From Streptomyces venezuelae (lineage in GTDB: Bacteria; Actinomycetota; Actinomycetes; Streptomycetales; Streptomycetaceae), in contig NZ_CP029194.1 in assembly GCF_008642375.1 (NCBI RefSeq), positions 3,782,001-3,846,000 on the forward strand: a DNA stretch of 64,000 bases, written 5' to 3'. Positions 53,120-62,690 of this stretch are shown here, piece by piece. How positions within the stretch are numbered: the stretch's first letter is position 1; each line of letters opens with the position of its first letter. The notes beneath the pieces were generated by a model, which saw nothing but the letters and a program-made list of their open reading frames with translations, had not been told where the DNA came from and did not search any database. The position numbers and the translations under genes were made by a program.

Positions 53120-54142
53120 TCAGTGCCTGCGCGAGCGCCAGAGCAGGAACAGCGCCGAGGCGATCGCCGCGCCGCGCAGCACCCAGGGCCAGGTCTCGGA
53201 GACCGCCGCGCCCATCGCCTCGCCTCCCGGGGCCACGGCCTCGCCCCAGCGGCCCTCGACGCGGCCCCACAGCCAGACGGTGCCGGTCGCGGCGGCGAGG
53301 CCGGGGATGACGAGGACGGCGCCCTTGACCTCGCCGGGGGTCAGCCGGCGGGAGGCGTACGCGAGGAGCCAGCCGACGGCGAGCGCGAGCAGCGAGCCGA
53401 AGACGGCGCCGCCGATCAGGAGCAGCGCGGCGAGCAGGACGAAGGGGTTCGCGAGGCGCGGGCGGGCGGGGGCCGCCACCGTCTCCTCGGTCTCCTCCTC
53501 CACGTCGAGGTCGGGGTCGTGGGCGGGGGCGGTCTTGCGGCGCAGGACGAAGCGGACGGCGCGGCGCCACCGGCCGGGGGCGGCCTCCTCGTCCTCGGAC
53601 TCCTCGTCGTCGGTCCCGGGGGACGGGGGCTCGAAGAAGAGGTCAGGCCGCTCGATGCCGCCGACGAAGCCCGGCAGACCCTCGGTCACGTCGATCTCGG
53701 TGGCGCTGGTGACGTCCGTACGCCACCAGTCGGGGTCCATGTCGCCGTCGCGGGGCGGCGGGACGGAGGGGGAGGACGGGGAGGGGGTGGGGGACGGGGG
53801 CGTGGACGGTTTCGCGGGGGTCTTCCCCGCCTTCTTCGGGGCCTTGGGAGCCTTGGGGGCCTTGGGGGCCTTGGACCGCGGCGCCGGGACCGGCGGCCCG
53901 CCCGCCGCGCCCGGGCCGTCCTCCGCCCGTTCCACGACCTCGTCCGGCGTACCCAGCGCGCCCAGGATCCCCCGGACCGCAGCCGGGCTCTCCTCGCCGT
54001 ACGTCGCTCGGCGCCGGTCGATCTCGTTCCGCAGCGTCGACACCAGCCGCATCCGGTCGCTCGCCGGCAGCTGCCGCTGCTGTGCCAGATCGCCGACCCT
54101 GCTCAGATAGTCGTAGACCAACTGGTCGCTCTCGATCCCCAC
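53120..54142 (-). CDS. Membrane protein with low-complexity linker
   Basis: This 340-residue protein starts at GTG 54142 (VGIESDQLVYDYLSRVGDLAQQRQLPASDRMRLVSTLRNEI). The N-terminal helical segment resembles HAAS-type domains that sit before TM regions. A Lys-Ala-Pro repeat (APKAPKAPKAPKKAGK) and a Pro/Ser-rich linker follow, then four TM helices at residues 235-335. The function is unknown. It is convergent with the siderophore ATPase gene. Confidence 0.75.
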   Translation of the reverse strand: MGIESDQLVYDYLSRVGDLAQQRQLPASDRMRLVSTLRNEIDRRRATYGEESPAAVRGILGALGTPDEVVERAEDGPGAAGGPPVPAPRSKAPKAPKAPKAPKKAGKTPAKPSTPPSPTPSPSSPSVPPPRDGDMDPDWWRTDVTSATEIDVTEGLPGFVGGIERPDLFFEPPSPGTDDEESEDEEAAPGRWRRAVRFVLRRKTAPAHDPDLDVEEETEETVAAPARPRLANPFVLLAALLLIGGAVFGSLLALAVGWLLAYASRRLTPGEVKGAVLVIPGLAAATGTVWLWGRVEGRWGEAVAPGGEAMGAAVSETWPWVLRGAAIASALFLLWRSRRH

Positions 54143-54214
54143 GGTGCCCCTCCACGGCCGGTTCGCCCGGTACGACCCGACGGTAGCGCGCGGGCAGGGG
54201 CTAACGTGGGGCGG

Positions 54215-56740
54215 ATGGGGATCGGTGAGCTCGACCGGGAGGCGCACGTGGCCGAAGCATCTGGCGCCGCGGCGCCGCGCACGCTCGCGGAAGCGCTGCG
54301 CGCGCGGGGCGACGACGGCCTGGCCGCGCTGCTGCGCGCCCGGCCTGACCTCCTGGGGCCCGTGCCGAACGACCTGACGCAGCTGGCGACCCGCGCCGGC
54401 ACGCGCGGTTCCGTGATCCGGGCGATCGAGCGGCTCGACCGCTTCGCCCTCCAGACGGCGGAAGCGCTCGCGGTGGGCCCGGACCCGACCCCGTATCCCG
54501 TACTCCTCGGGCTGCTCGCCGGCGACGAGGGCGACCCGGAGATCGAGGCGGCGCTGCCCGGCGCGGTCGCCCTGCTGCGCGAGCAGGCGCTGGTGTGGGG
54601 CGAGGACGAGCGGCTGCGGCTCGTCCGGACCGCGCGGGAGCTGCTGGCGCCCTCGGCGCAGCATCCGTCGCCGACCGGGCTCGGGCCGACGGTCGCCGAG
54701 GCCACGTCCGGGATGTCGCCGGGCCGGGTGCAGGAGATCATCACGGCGGCCGGTCTGACGCCGACGCACGACCCGGTGTCGGCGGTGGCCGCGCTGACGG
54801 GGCTCTTCACCGACCGGACGCGGATGGGCGAGCTGCTCGACACGGCGCCGCCGGAGGCGCTCGCCGTCCTGGACCGGCTGGTGTGGGGTCCGCCGTACGG
54901 CGAGGTGACGGCGAATCCGGCGCCGCCCGTGCGCTGGCTGCGCGACCGGGGGCTGCTGCTTCCGGTGTCGGCGCGGACGATGGTGCTGCCGCGCGAGGTG
55001 GCGCTGCACCTGCGGGGCGGCCGGGCGCACCGGGCGCCGGAGCCCGTGGCACCGGAGCCGGTGGTGCGGCGCGACTACCGTCCACAGGTTGTGGACAGTG
55101 CCGCCGCCGGGCAGGCGTACGTGGCGCTCGCGACGGTCGAGGAGCTGCTGAAGGCCTGGGACCGGGGCGGGCCGCCGGTCCTGCGCGCCGGCGGGCTGGC
55201 CGTGCGGGACCTCAAGCGGATCGCCGCGACCCTGGACGTCTCCGAGCAGATCGCCTGCTTCTGGCTGGAGCTCGCCTACGCGGCGGGGCTGCTCGCCTCG
55301 GACGGCGAGGCCGACGAGCGGTACGCGCCGACGCCCGCCTACGACGACTGGCTGGACCTGCCGCCCGCCGAGCGGTGGGCGCGGCTCGTCACGCCGTGGC
55401 TGGGCGCGACCCGCACGCCGGGTCTGGTCGGCGGGCAGGACGCGAAGGGCCGGACGCTGTCGGCGCTCGGCCCGGACCTGGACCGCTCGGCCGCCCCCGA
55501 GGTGCGGCACCGGGTCCTCTTCCTGCTCGCGACGCTTCCGCCGGGCGCCGCCGCCGACCCCGAGTCGCTGCTGGCCCGGCTGCGCTGGGAGCGCCCGCTG
55601 CGGGGCGCCGACGGCTCGGCGTCCGCGGGGGCCGCGACCGTGCGCTCCCGGATCGCGAGCTGGACCCTCGAGGAGGCCGAGCTGCTCGGGCTGACCGGGC
55701 GCGGCGCGCTGTCCGGCCCGGCCCGCGCACTCCTCAACCTGCCGCTCGCGGAGGCCGCGACCGCCGCGGAGCCGGGCGGCGGGGTGGAGCTGTCGGTGGC
55801 CGCGACCCGGGCGGCGACGCTGCTCGCGCCGCTGCTCCCCGAGGCCGTCGACCACGTGCTTCTCCAGGCCGACCTGACGGCCGTGGCGCCGGGCCCGCTG
55901 CGGCGGCCCCTCGCCGACGCGCTGGGCGTCCTCGCGGACGTGGAATCGAAGGGTGGTGCGACGGTCTACCGGTTCACGCCGGGCTCCGTGCGGCGCGCGC
56001 TCGACTCCGGGCAGACGGCGACCGACCTGCACGCGTTCCTCGCCGCGCACTCCCGCACGCCCGTCCCGCAGCCGCTCGCCTATCTGATCGACGACGTCGC
56101 GAGACGCCACGGCCACCTCAAGGTCGGGGCGGCGTCGGCGTACGTGCGCTGCGACGACGACACGGTCCTCGGCGAGATCCTGGCCGACCGCCGGTCGCAG
56201 CCCCTGGGGCTGCGCCGCCTCGCGCCGACCGTGCTCGCGGCGCAGACCGACCCGGTGTCGCTGCTCGACGGGCTGCGGGCGATGGGGTACGCCCCGGCGG
56301 CGGAGTCGGCCGAGGGCGATGTCCTGATCGCTCGCGCCGACGCGTACCGCACTCCGGCCCGTACGGCCCCGGTCCCCGTCCCCGACGGGCCGCCGTCCCC
56401 CGACGACACCCTCCTCACCGCGGCGGTCAGGGCCATCCGGGCCGGCGACCGGGCGGCGACGGCGGTCCGCAAGGAGCCCTCGACGCCGACTGCCGCCGGC
56501 GCCCTGCCCCGGACGTCGGCGGCCGAGACCCTGGCGACGGTCCAGGCGGCCGCGATGACCGGCTCGGCGGTCTGGATCGGCTATGTCAACGCGGAGGGCG
56601 CGGCGAGCCAGCGGGTCATCGCCCCGGTCCGCGTGGAGGGCGGTTTCGTGACGGGCTACGACCACACGGCCGACGAGGTCCGCACGTACCCCCTGCACCG
56701 GATCACGGGCGTCGCGGAGCTGGCGGACGACCAGGTCTGA
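54215..56740 (+). CDS. Helicase_C_3 / WYL-domain protein paired with XPB
   Basis: This 841-residue protein starts at ATG 54215 (MGIGELDREAHVAEASG). It has no Walker motifs. It matches the helicase-associated (Helicase_C_3) family, and a WYL-like C-terminal domain (SAVWIGYVNAEGAASQRVIAPVRVEGGFVTGYDH) closes it. WYL domains bind nucleic acids or nucleotide ligands in defence and DNA-damage regulators. It is followed, on the same strand, by the XPB helicase gene (122 bp), so the two probably act together in DNA repair. This pairing recurs in actinobacteria. Confidence 0.8.
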   Translation: MGIGELDREAHVAEASGAAAPRTLAEALRARGDDGLAALLRARPDLLGPVPNDLTQLATRAGTRGSVIRAIERLDRFALQTAEALAVGPDPTPYPVLLGLLAGDEGDPEIEAALPGAVALLREQALVWGEDERLRLVRTARELLAPSAQHPSPTGLGPTVAEATSGMSPGRVQEIITAAGLTPTHDPVSAVAALTGLFTDRTRMGELLDTAPPEALAVLDRLVWGPPYGEVTANPAPPVRWLRDRGLLLPVSARTMVLPREVALHLRGGRAHRAPEPVAPEPVVRRDYRPQVVDSAAAGQAYVALATVEELLKAWDRGGPPVLRAGGLAVRDLKRIAATLDVSEQIACFWLELAYAAGLLASDGEADERYAPTPAYDDWLDLPPAERWARLVTPWLGATRTPGLVGGQDAKGRTLSALGPDLDRSAAPEVRHRVLFLLATLPPGAAADPESLLARLRWERPLRGADGSASAGAATVRSRIASWTLEEAELLGLTGRGALSGPARALLNLPLAEAATAAEPGGGVELSVAATRAATLLAPLLPEAVDHVLLQADLTAVAPGPLRRPLADALGVLADVESKGGATVYRFTPGSVRRALDSGQTATDLHAFLAAHSRTPVPQPLAYLIDDVARRHGHLKVGAASAYVRCDDDTVLGEILADRRSQPLGLRRLAPTVLAAQTDPVSLLDGLRAMGYAPAAESAEGDVLIARADAYRTPARTAPVPVPDGPPSPDDTLLTAAVRAIRAGDRAATAVRKEPSTPTAAGALPRTSAAETLATVQAAAMTGSAVWIGYVNAEGAASQRVIAPVRVEGGFVTGYDHTADEVRTYPLHRITGVAELADDQV

Positions 56741-56862
56741 CGTCCGACAGCCGGGTCCGACTCCCGCCTCGCGACGCCGGCATCGCGCCGACCACCCCTC
56801 ATCAGGCAGACTGGAGGATTGGCCGCCGTCGTCGGGAGCGGCCCGGGAAGGACTGATCGCGC

Positions 56863-58503
56863 GTGAATGGGCCTCTCATCGTCCAGAGCGACAAGACGCT
56901 GCTCCTGGAGGTCGACCATGAGCTCGCCGAGGCGTGCCGACGGGCCATCGCGCCCTTCGCGGAGCTGGAGCGGGCGCCCGAGCACATCCACACCTACCGG
57001 CTGACGCCGCTGGGTCTGTGGAACGCGCGTGCCGCCGGGCACGACGCCGAGCAGGTCGTCGACGCGCTCGTCGAGTACTCCCGCTACCCCGTGCCGCACG
57101 CACTGCTCGTCGACATCGCCGAGACGATGGACCGGTACGGGCGGCTCACGCTCTCCAAGCACCCCACGCACGGGCTCGTCCTGACCAGCACCGACCGGCC
57201 CGTCCTGGAGGAGATCCTCCGGTCGAAGAAGGTGCAGCCGCTGGTCGGCGCGCGGATCGACGAGGACACCGTCGCCGTGCACCCCTCCGAGCGCGGGCAG
57301 ATCAAGCAGACGCTGCTGAAGCTCGGCTGGCCCGCCGAGGACCTCGCGGGGTACGTCGACGGGGAGGCCCACCCGATCGAGCTCGCCGAGGACGGCTGGA
57401 CGCTGCGGCCGTACCAGCGGCAGGCCGTCGACGGCTTCTGGCACGGCGGTTCCGGGGTCGTCGTGCTGCCTTGCGGCGCCGGGAAGACGCTGGTCGGGGC
57501 CGGGGCGATGGCCGAGGCCAAGGCGACCACGCTGATCCTGGTGACCAACACCGTCTCGGCCCGCCAGTGGAAGAGCGAGCTGGTCAAGCGGACCTCGCTC
57601 ACCGAGGACGAGATCGGCGAGTACAGCGGGACGAAGAAGGAGATCCGGCCCGTCACCATCGCCACCTACCAGGTCCTCACGACCAAGCGGAAGGGCATCT
57701 ACCCGCACCTGGAGCTCTTCGACTCGCGCGACTGGGGCCTCGTCGTCTACGACGAGGTGCACCTGCTGCCCGCTCCCGTCTTCAAGTTCACCGCCGACCT
57801 CCAGGCGCGGCGCCGGCTGGGGCTGACCGCGACCCTCGTCCGGGAGGACGGGCGCGAGTCCGACGTCTTCTCGCTGATCGGGCCCAAGCGGTTCGACGCG
57901 CCGTGGAAGGAGATCGAGGCGCAGGGCTACATCGCGCCCGCCGACTGCGTCGAGGTCCGGGTCAACCTCACCGACTCCGAGCGGCTCGCCTACGCGACGG
58001 CCGAGCCGGAGGAGAAGTACCGCTTCTGTGCGACGACCGCGACGAAGCGGAAGGTGACCGAGGCCCTGGTGAAGAAGTTCGAGGGGCAGCAGATCCTCGT
58101 CATCGGGCAGTACATCGACCAGCTCGACGAGCTCGGCGAGCACCTGGACGCGCCGGTCATCAAGGGCGAGACGCCGAACGCACAGCGGGAGAAGCTCTTC
58201 GACGCGTTCCGTACGGGCGAGATCAGCGTGCTCGTCGTCTCGAAGGTCGCGAACTTCTCGATCGACCTGCCGGAGGCGACGGTCGCGATCCAGGTCTCGG
58301 GCACCTTCGGCTCGCGCCAGGAGGAGGCGCAGCGCCTCGGCCGGGTCCTGCGGCCGAAGTCCGACGGGCACCAGGCGCACTTCTACTCCGTCGTCGCGCG
58401 CGACACGATCGACCAGGACTTCGCGGCGCACCGGCAGCGGTTCCTGGCCGAGCAGGGGTACGCGTACCGGATCGTCGACGCGGACGAGCTGCTGGCGCCG
58501 TAG
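56863..58503 (+). CDS. XPB-type DNA repair helicase
   Basis: This 546-residue superfamily 2 helicase starts at GTG 56863. It has an N-terminal damage-recognition region, Walker A VLPCGAGKTLVG, DEVH box VVYDEVHLLPAPV, motif III LTATLVREDGR and motif VI QEEAQRLGRVLRPK. It resembles archaeal and mycobacterial XPB. The likely role is 3'-5' unwinding in nucleotide excision repair or transcription-linked repair. Confidence 0.94.
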   Translation: MNGPLIVQSDKTLLLEVDHELAEACRRAIAPFAELERAPEHIHTYRLTPLGLWNARAAGHDAEQVVDALVEYSRYPVPHALLVDIAETMDRYGRLTLSKHPTHGLVLTSTDRPVLEEILRSKKVQPLVGARIDEDTVAVHPSERGQIKQTLLKLGWPAEDLAGYVDGEAHPIELAEDGWTLRPYQRQAVDGFWHGGSGVVVLPCGAGKTLVGAGAMAEAKATTLILVTNTVSARQWKSELVKRTSLTEDEIGEYSGTKKEIRPVTIATYQVLTTKRKGIYPHLELFDSRDWGLVVYDEVHLLPAPVFKFTADLQARRRLGLTATLVREDGRESDVFSLIGPKRFDAPWKEIEAQGYIAPADCVEVRVNLTDSERLAYATAEPEEKYRFCATTATKRKVTEALVKKFEGQQILVIGQYIDQLDELGEHLDAPVIKGETPNAQREKLFDAFRTGEISVLVVSKVANFSIDLPEATVAIQVSGTFGSRQEEAQRLGRVLRPKSDGHQAHFYSVVARDTIDQDFAAHRQRFLAEQGYAYRIVDADELLAP

Positions 58504-58514
58504 CGCCGGGCCCC

Positions 58515-58847
58515 TCAGTCCAGGGTCTGGAGGAAGACTCCGGCGATCCCGAGGGCGTACTGGGCGATGACGAGGGCCCGGCGCGGGGTGGTCGGCATCA
58601 GGTCCCGAGGAGTGACGAGGGCGACGAGGCCGGCCGCCGCGGCGAAGGGGAACATCCAGAAGGCGGCGTCGGTGAAGCCTCCGCCCACGCCGTCGCCGCT
58701 GATGGCGTCGCCCATGGCCAGGATCGCGGTGAGGACCAGGAGCGCGGCGAGGACGAGGAAGCCGCCGAGGGCCGTGAAGCGCAGGGTCCTGGTGGTGCGG
58801 GCGAGGTCGTCGGCCGTGTTGGCGGGCGTGGGCGTGGTCGGCGTCAT
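58515..58847 (-). CDS. Small membrane protein
   Basis: This 110-residue protein has three TM helices (FTALGGFLVLAALLVLTAILA, AAFWMFPFAAAAGLVALVTP, ALVIAQYALGIAGVFLQTL). No family is recognised. It is convergent with XPB, 11 nt apart. Confidence 0.7.
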   Translation of the reverse strand: MTPTTPTPANTADDLARTTRTLRFTALGGFLVLAALLVLTAILAMGDAISGDGVGGGFTDAAFWMFPFAAAAGLVALVTPRDLMPTTPRRALVIAQYALGIAGVFLQTLD

Positions 58848-58896
58848 GTACTGATCACATCAGTCGGCGGCCCGCCCTCGACAGGCGTTCGCGTAC

Positions 58897-59085
58897 TCAG
58901 TCGGGGCCGGGTGCGTACTCAGGTCGCGGGTTCCTGACGCCCGCCTCGGGCGGGCCGTAGTCGCCGAGGAGGACGACGCCGGCCGCCGCGCCGCCGAAGG
59001 CGCGTATCGCGCGGAACGCGGTGGCGAGGGGGCGGGTACGGGGCCGGGGGACGGTGGTCACGAGGGTGAAGGTCGTCGCGGTCAT
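58897..59085 (-). CDS. Possible 62-residue small protein
   Basis: From ATG 59083-59085 a 62-residue frame reads MTATTFTLVTTVPRPRTRPLATAFRAIRAFGGAAAGVVLLGDYG. It has a basic helical part and a short hydrophobic segment. It is only modestly supported by codon bias. No family is recognised. Confidence 0.4.
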   Translation of the reverse strand: MTATTFTLVTTVPRPRTRPLATAFRAIRAFGGAAAGVVLLGDYGPPEAGVRNPRPEYAPGPD

Positions 59086-59137
59086 GCTTCCATCATGGAA
59101 TCCGGACATTCCGAACACATCGGCCTGGGGGTGGAAC

Positions 59138-59163
59138 CGGGGTCCGCCTCACGACGGACCCCG
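59138..59163. promoter_or_regulatory. Inverted repeat upstream of helR
   Basis: CGGGGTCCG and CGGACCCCG form 9-bp arms separated by 8 nt, about 150 bp before the helR start. HelR genes are known to be induced through a rifamycin-associated element, a conserved inverted repeat. This repeat is in the right place, but I cannot confirm that it matches the element's consensus. Confidence 0.5.
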
Positions 59164-59313
59164 TCCCTTAGGGGGAAAAGGATTCGCCCCGTGCGCCCGG
59201 CCGGAGTTACACTCGCCAGCTTCCCCGCCTCCCTCCGTGGAGAGCCGCCGCCCGGCCGGAAACCGGCGGCCACCTCGTCGTGTCCGTGTATCCACCTGCT
59301 CGGAGGCTTCACC

Positions 59314-61362
59314 GTGCCCGCGTCCGTACCCGCGCCCGTTTCCGGTCCGCTCGATCCGCTCGCGCGTGAGCGCGCCCATCTGACCGAGTCCCGCTCCGCG
59401 CTCCGCGCGATGCGCGAGGACGTCGAGGCGCTCGACATCAAGGACGTCACGGCGAACTGGGTCAACTCCCTCGTCCTGGGGCGCCAGATCGAGGACCGGA
59501 TCAAAGCGCTCGCGGACCTCGCCGACACCCCGCTGTTCTTCGGGCGGCTCGACTACCTGCACACCACGCAGGAGGGGCAGCGCTTCTACATCGGCCGGCG
59601 GCACGTCCACGACGCCGACGGCGACCCGATGGTGATCGACTGGCGTGCCCCGGTGTCGCAGCCGTACTACCAGGCGTCGAAGAAGGACCCGCAGGACGTG
59701 GGGCTGCGGCGGCGCTTCGGGTACACGGGCGGGGAGCTCACCGCGTACGAGGACGAGCACCTCTCCGACCCGGCGGAGCTGGAGACGACGAGCCGGCTGC
59801 TCCAGGCGGAGATCGAGCGGCCCCGCGTCGGCCCCATGCGGGACATCGTGGCGACGATCCAGCCGGAGCAGGACGGCATCGTCCGCTCCGACCTGTCGGG
59901 GACGGTGTGCGTGCAGGGAGGCCCCGGCACCGGAAAGACCGCCGTCGGTCTGCACCGTGTCGCCTATCTGCTGTACGCGCACCGGGAGCGGCTGGCCCGC
60001 ACCGGCACCCTGGTCATCGGGCCGAACCGTTCCTTCCTCCACTACATCGAGCAAGTGCTGCCCGCCCTCGGCGAGTTGGAGGTCCAGCAGGCGACCGTCG
60101 ACGACCTCGTGGCGCACGTCGAGGTGCGGGGGACGGACGACGCGGCGACGGCGGTCGTCAAGGGCGACGCCCGGATGGCGGAGGTGCTGCGGCGCGCGGT
60201 CCGTTCGCACGTCTCGCTGCCGAAGGAGCCTTTGATGGTGGTGCGCGGCTCGCGCCGGTGGCGGGTGCCCGCGTACGAACTGGAGGAGATGGTCCAGGAG
60301 TTGCTGGACCGGGACATCCGGTACGGGGCTGCCCGCGACGCGCTGCCGCAGCGGATCGCGCACGCGGTCCTGGTGCGGATGGAGGAGGCCGGCGAGGCGC
60401 CCGACGACCGTGTGCAGAACGCCGTCGCGCGGAACCCCGCGGTGAAGGCCGTCGTGAAGGAGTGCTGGCCGCTCGTCGAGCCCGCGAAGCTGGTGCTGCG
60501 GCTCCTGGGCGACGCCGACTTCCTGGCGGAGCACGCGGAGGGGCTGCTCACCGAGGACGAGCAGAAGCTGCTGCTGTGGGCGAAGCCGGCGCGGAGCGTG
60601 AGGTCGGCGAAGTGGTCGGCGGCGGACGCGGTGCTGATCGACGAGACGAGGGACCTGGTCGAGCGGACGCACTCGCTCGGGCACGTGGTCCTCGACGAGG
60701 CGCAGGACCTGTCCCCGATGCAGTACCGGGCGGTGGGGCGCCGGTGCACGACGGGTTCGGCGACGGTCCTGGGCGACCTGGCGCAGGGGACGACGCCCTG
60801 GGCCACGGAGAGCTGGGCGCAGGCGCTCGGGCACCTGGGCAAGCCGGAGGCGGTCGTGGAGGAGCTGACCGCCGGCTTCCGTGTGCCGCGCGAGGTCATC
60901 GCGTACGCCTCGCGGCTGCTGCCGCACATGTCGCCGGGGCTCGCGGCGGTGGAGTCGGTCCGGGAGAACCCGGGCTCGCTGGTCGTCCGCGCCGCCGGCG
61001 ACCTCGACGCCGACGTCGTCGCGGCCTGCGTCGAGTCCCTGGGGCACGAGGGCTCGGTCGGCCTGATCGCCGCCGACGCGCGGATCGCCCCGCTGGCGGA
61101 GGCCCTGACGGCGGCCGGGATGGCGTACCTCTCCCCCGGCGAGGAGACCACCGCCGAGTCCCGGCTGACGCTCGTCCCCGCCTCGCTCGCGAAGGGCCTG
61201 GAGTACGACTACGTGGTCCTGGACGAGCCGGCGGCGGTCGTCGACGGCGAACCGGACGAGCGGACGGGCCTGCGGCGCCTGTACGTGGCGCTGACCCGCG
61301 CCGTGTCGGGCCTGACGGTCCTTCACTCTGCCCCGGTTCCACCGCAGTTGGGCGCGGTGTGA
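59314..61362 (+). CDS. helR: RNA polymerase-recycling ATPase HelR (HelD-like)
   Basis: This 682-residue protein starts at GTG 59314 behind CGGAGG. It has the HelD/HelR N-terminal coiled-coil (LARERAHLTESRSALRAMREDVEALDIKDVTANWV) that reaches into RNA polymerase. It also has Walker A VQGGPGTGKTAVGLHR, DEAQDLSPMQ (motif II) and VALTRAVSGLTVLH (motif VI) of superfamily 1. HelR dissociates stalled polymerase and displaces rifamycins from it, giving rifampicin tolerance. An SF1 helicase acting on DNA is less likely because of the N-terminal arm. Confidence 0.9.
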   Translation: MPASVPAPVSGPLDPLARERAHLTESRSALRAMREDVEALDIKDVTANWVNSLVLGRQIEDRIKALADLADTPLFFGRLDYLHTTQEGQRFYIGRRHVHDADGDPMVIDWRAPVSQPYYQASKKDPQDVGLRRRFGYTGGELTAYEDEHLSDPAELETTSRLLQAEIERPRVGPMRDIVATIQPEQDGIVRSDLSGTVCVQGGPGTGKTAVGLHRVAYLLYAHRERLARTGTLVIGPNRSFLHYIEQVLPALGELEVQQATVDDLVAHVEVRGTDDAATAVVKGDARMAEVLRRAVRSHVSLPKEPLMVVRGSRRWRVPAYELEEMVQELLDRDIRYGAARDALPQRIAHAVLVRMEEAGEAPDDRVQNAVARNPAVKAVVKECWPLVEPAKLVLRLLGDADFLAEHAEGLLTEDEQKLLLWAKPARSVRSAKWSAADAVLIDETRDLVERTHSLGHVVLDEAQDLSPMQYRAVGRRCTTGSATVLGDLAQGTTPWATESWAQALGHLGKPEAVVEELTAGFRVPREVIAYASRLLPHMSPGLAAVESVRENPGSLVVRAAGDLDADVVAACVESLGHEGSVGLIAADARIAPLAEALTAAGMAYLSPGEETTAESRLTLVPASLAKGLEYDYVVLDEPAAVVDGEPDERTGLRRLYVALTRAVSGLTVLHSAPVPPQLGAV

Positions 61363-61464
61363 CGCAAGTGCCGTGATGCGGCCGATGCGCGGGCGCCGGG
61401 CCATCGCTTACCATCGCGGTGTTCACCGAGCTTTCCGTGCGTTTCCGGAACCACTGGGGGACCC

Positions 61465-61950
61465 GTGTCAGAACTTCTCACTGTCACCGCCGGAGTCGCT
61501 CCCGTGTTCGCCGCCGTCGCCGGCACCCTGGGCTCGGCCGTGGCGGGCGCCGCGGTCCAGCGGTTCGCCGACGGGACCGTGGACACGGGCGAGAGTTTCC
61601 TCCGCAGGATCTTCCGACGGGGCGACGGCACCGGTCCCGCAGCCGCCCTGGGCGTCGACGACGAGACCGAGCGGCGGGCGAACGAGGAGCTGGCCCGCCT
61701 CGACGAGGACGAACTGCGGCGGCTGGCCGAGGCGTTGACTGCCTGGCTTGCAGATGCCGAGGGGGACGCGCCCGCTCCCGAGCGGCTCGTGGAACTCGTA
61801 CGGGCGACGACTCCCGCGCCGCCCGCCGCTCCGTCGACGACCCAGGTCACCGCTCACGGCGACTACTCGGTGGCTGTCCAGACGATCGGTGACAACGCCA
61901 CCTTCAACCTGGGCGGCAGCGGCGACGACCGGCCGAGACGACGGTCATGA
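61465..61950 (+). CDS. Small glycine-zipper protein with C-terminal IGDNATFNL motif
   Basis: This 161-residue protein starts at GTG 61465. Residues 5-40 are hydrophobic and small-residue-rich (PVFAAVAGTLGSAVAGAAVQ), like a glycine zipper. A charged helical stretch follows at 70-110 (ERRANEELARLDEDELRRLAE), then a Pro/Ala linker. The tail, residues 131-151, holds HGDYSVAVQTIGDNATFNLGG with no stable fold evident. The layout of a membrane-active helix bundle, linker and short C-terminal motif is that of amyloid-signalling effectors of the Bell/HeLo type. The next protein carries the same motif at its N-terminus. The functional assignment is inference. Confidence 0.75.
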   Translation: MSELLTVTAGVAPVFAAVAGTLGSAVAGAAVQRFADGTVDTGESFLRRIFRRGDGTGPAAALGVDDETERRANEELARLDEDELRRLAEALTAWLADAEGDAPAPERLVELVRATTPAPPAAPSTTQVTAHGDYSVAVQTIGDNATFNLGGSGDDRPRRRS

Positions 61951-62657
61951 CCATGGACGGGCAGCGGCGGGACAGCCACGTCGAGACCCACGGGTCCCAC
62001 TCGGTCTCGGCGGACACCATCGGTTCGGGCGCCACCTTCAACCTTCATCAGGCCTCGCGACGGCGGCTGTTGGAGGTCCTGCCGCTCCTCCTCGCCGTGG
62101 CCGTCGCCGTCTACGCGGCCCTGGCCTGGCCCGGCGGGCCGCACAGCCAGTACGTCCTGTTCTACGCGTCCCTCGGGACGGGCTTCGCCTTCTCCGTCGC
62201 GTACGCCGTCCAGGGGAAGGGCTGGCCGCTGCTCGCCCTGGCGCTGGCCTGCTCCCTCCTCGGCCTCGGCCTGTTCGGGTCGGCCGCACGCAACAGCGAC
62301 GTGCCCGTCGCGATCGACGTCCGGGGCGGGCAGCCACTGCAGGGCTCGGCCGTCGGGCGCCTGACGCTCGTGATGCCCGCTCCGGCGGACGGTGACGCGC
62401 GCGACCGCCTGCGGCTCGCGCTGACGGTCTCCGACGACGATCCGTCCACACCCACCTGTGTCCACAAGACGACCGCGACGCTGACGGCGACCACCCGGGG
62501 TGTCACCCCGGCCTCGCGCCGGGTCCCTGCCGACTCCGTCGTCGATTTCGACCTCGGCGGACACCGCGGCGAGGTCACCCTCGCCTTCGTCCTGCACACC
62601 GAGCCGAACTGCGTCATGCGCCTCGCGAAGGCACGGGGAACCCTGCACAACCGCTGA
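61947..62657 (+). CDS. Three-TM protein with N-terminal copy of the shared motif
   Basis: This 236-residue protein overlaps the previous gene by 4 nt (ATGA). Residues 14-34 read THGSHSVSADTIGSGATFNLH and match the neighbour's tail at 13 of 21 positions. An RRR cluster at 38-40 precedes three TM helices (about 42-62, 69-89 and 93-111). By the positive-inside rule the N-terminus is in the cytoplasm and the C-terminal domain (112-236) is outside. That domain has Cys171 and Cys222, which could form a disulfide. It may sense something outside and signal through its motif to the neighbour. Confidence 0.75.
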   Translation: MTMDGQRRDSHVETHGSHSVSADTIGSGATFNLHQASRRRLLEVLPLLLAVAVAVYAALAWPGGPHSQYVLFYASLGTGFAFSVAYAVQGKGWPLLALALACSLLGLGLFGSAARNSDVPVAIDVRGGQPLQGSAVGRLTLVMPAPADGDARDRLRLALTVSDDDPSTPTCVHKTTATLTATTRGVTPASRRVPADSVVDFDLGGHRGEVTLAFVLHTEPNCVMRLAKARGTLHNR

Positions 62658-62690
62658 CGGGCAGCAAGCGAATCGATCGGGGGAACGTAC

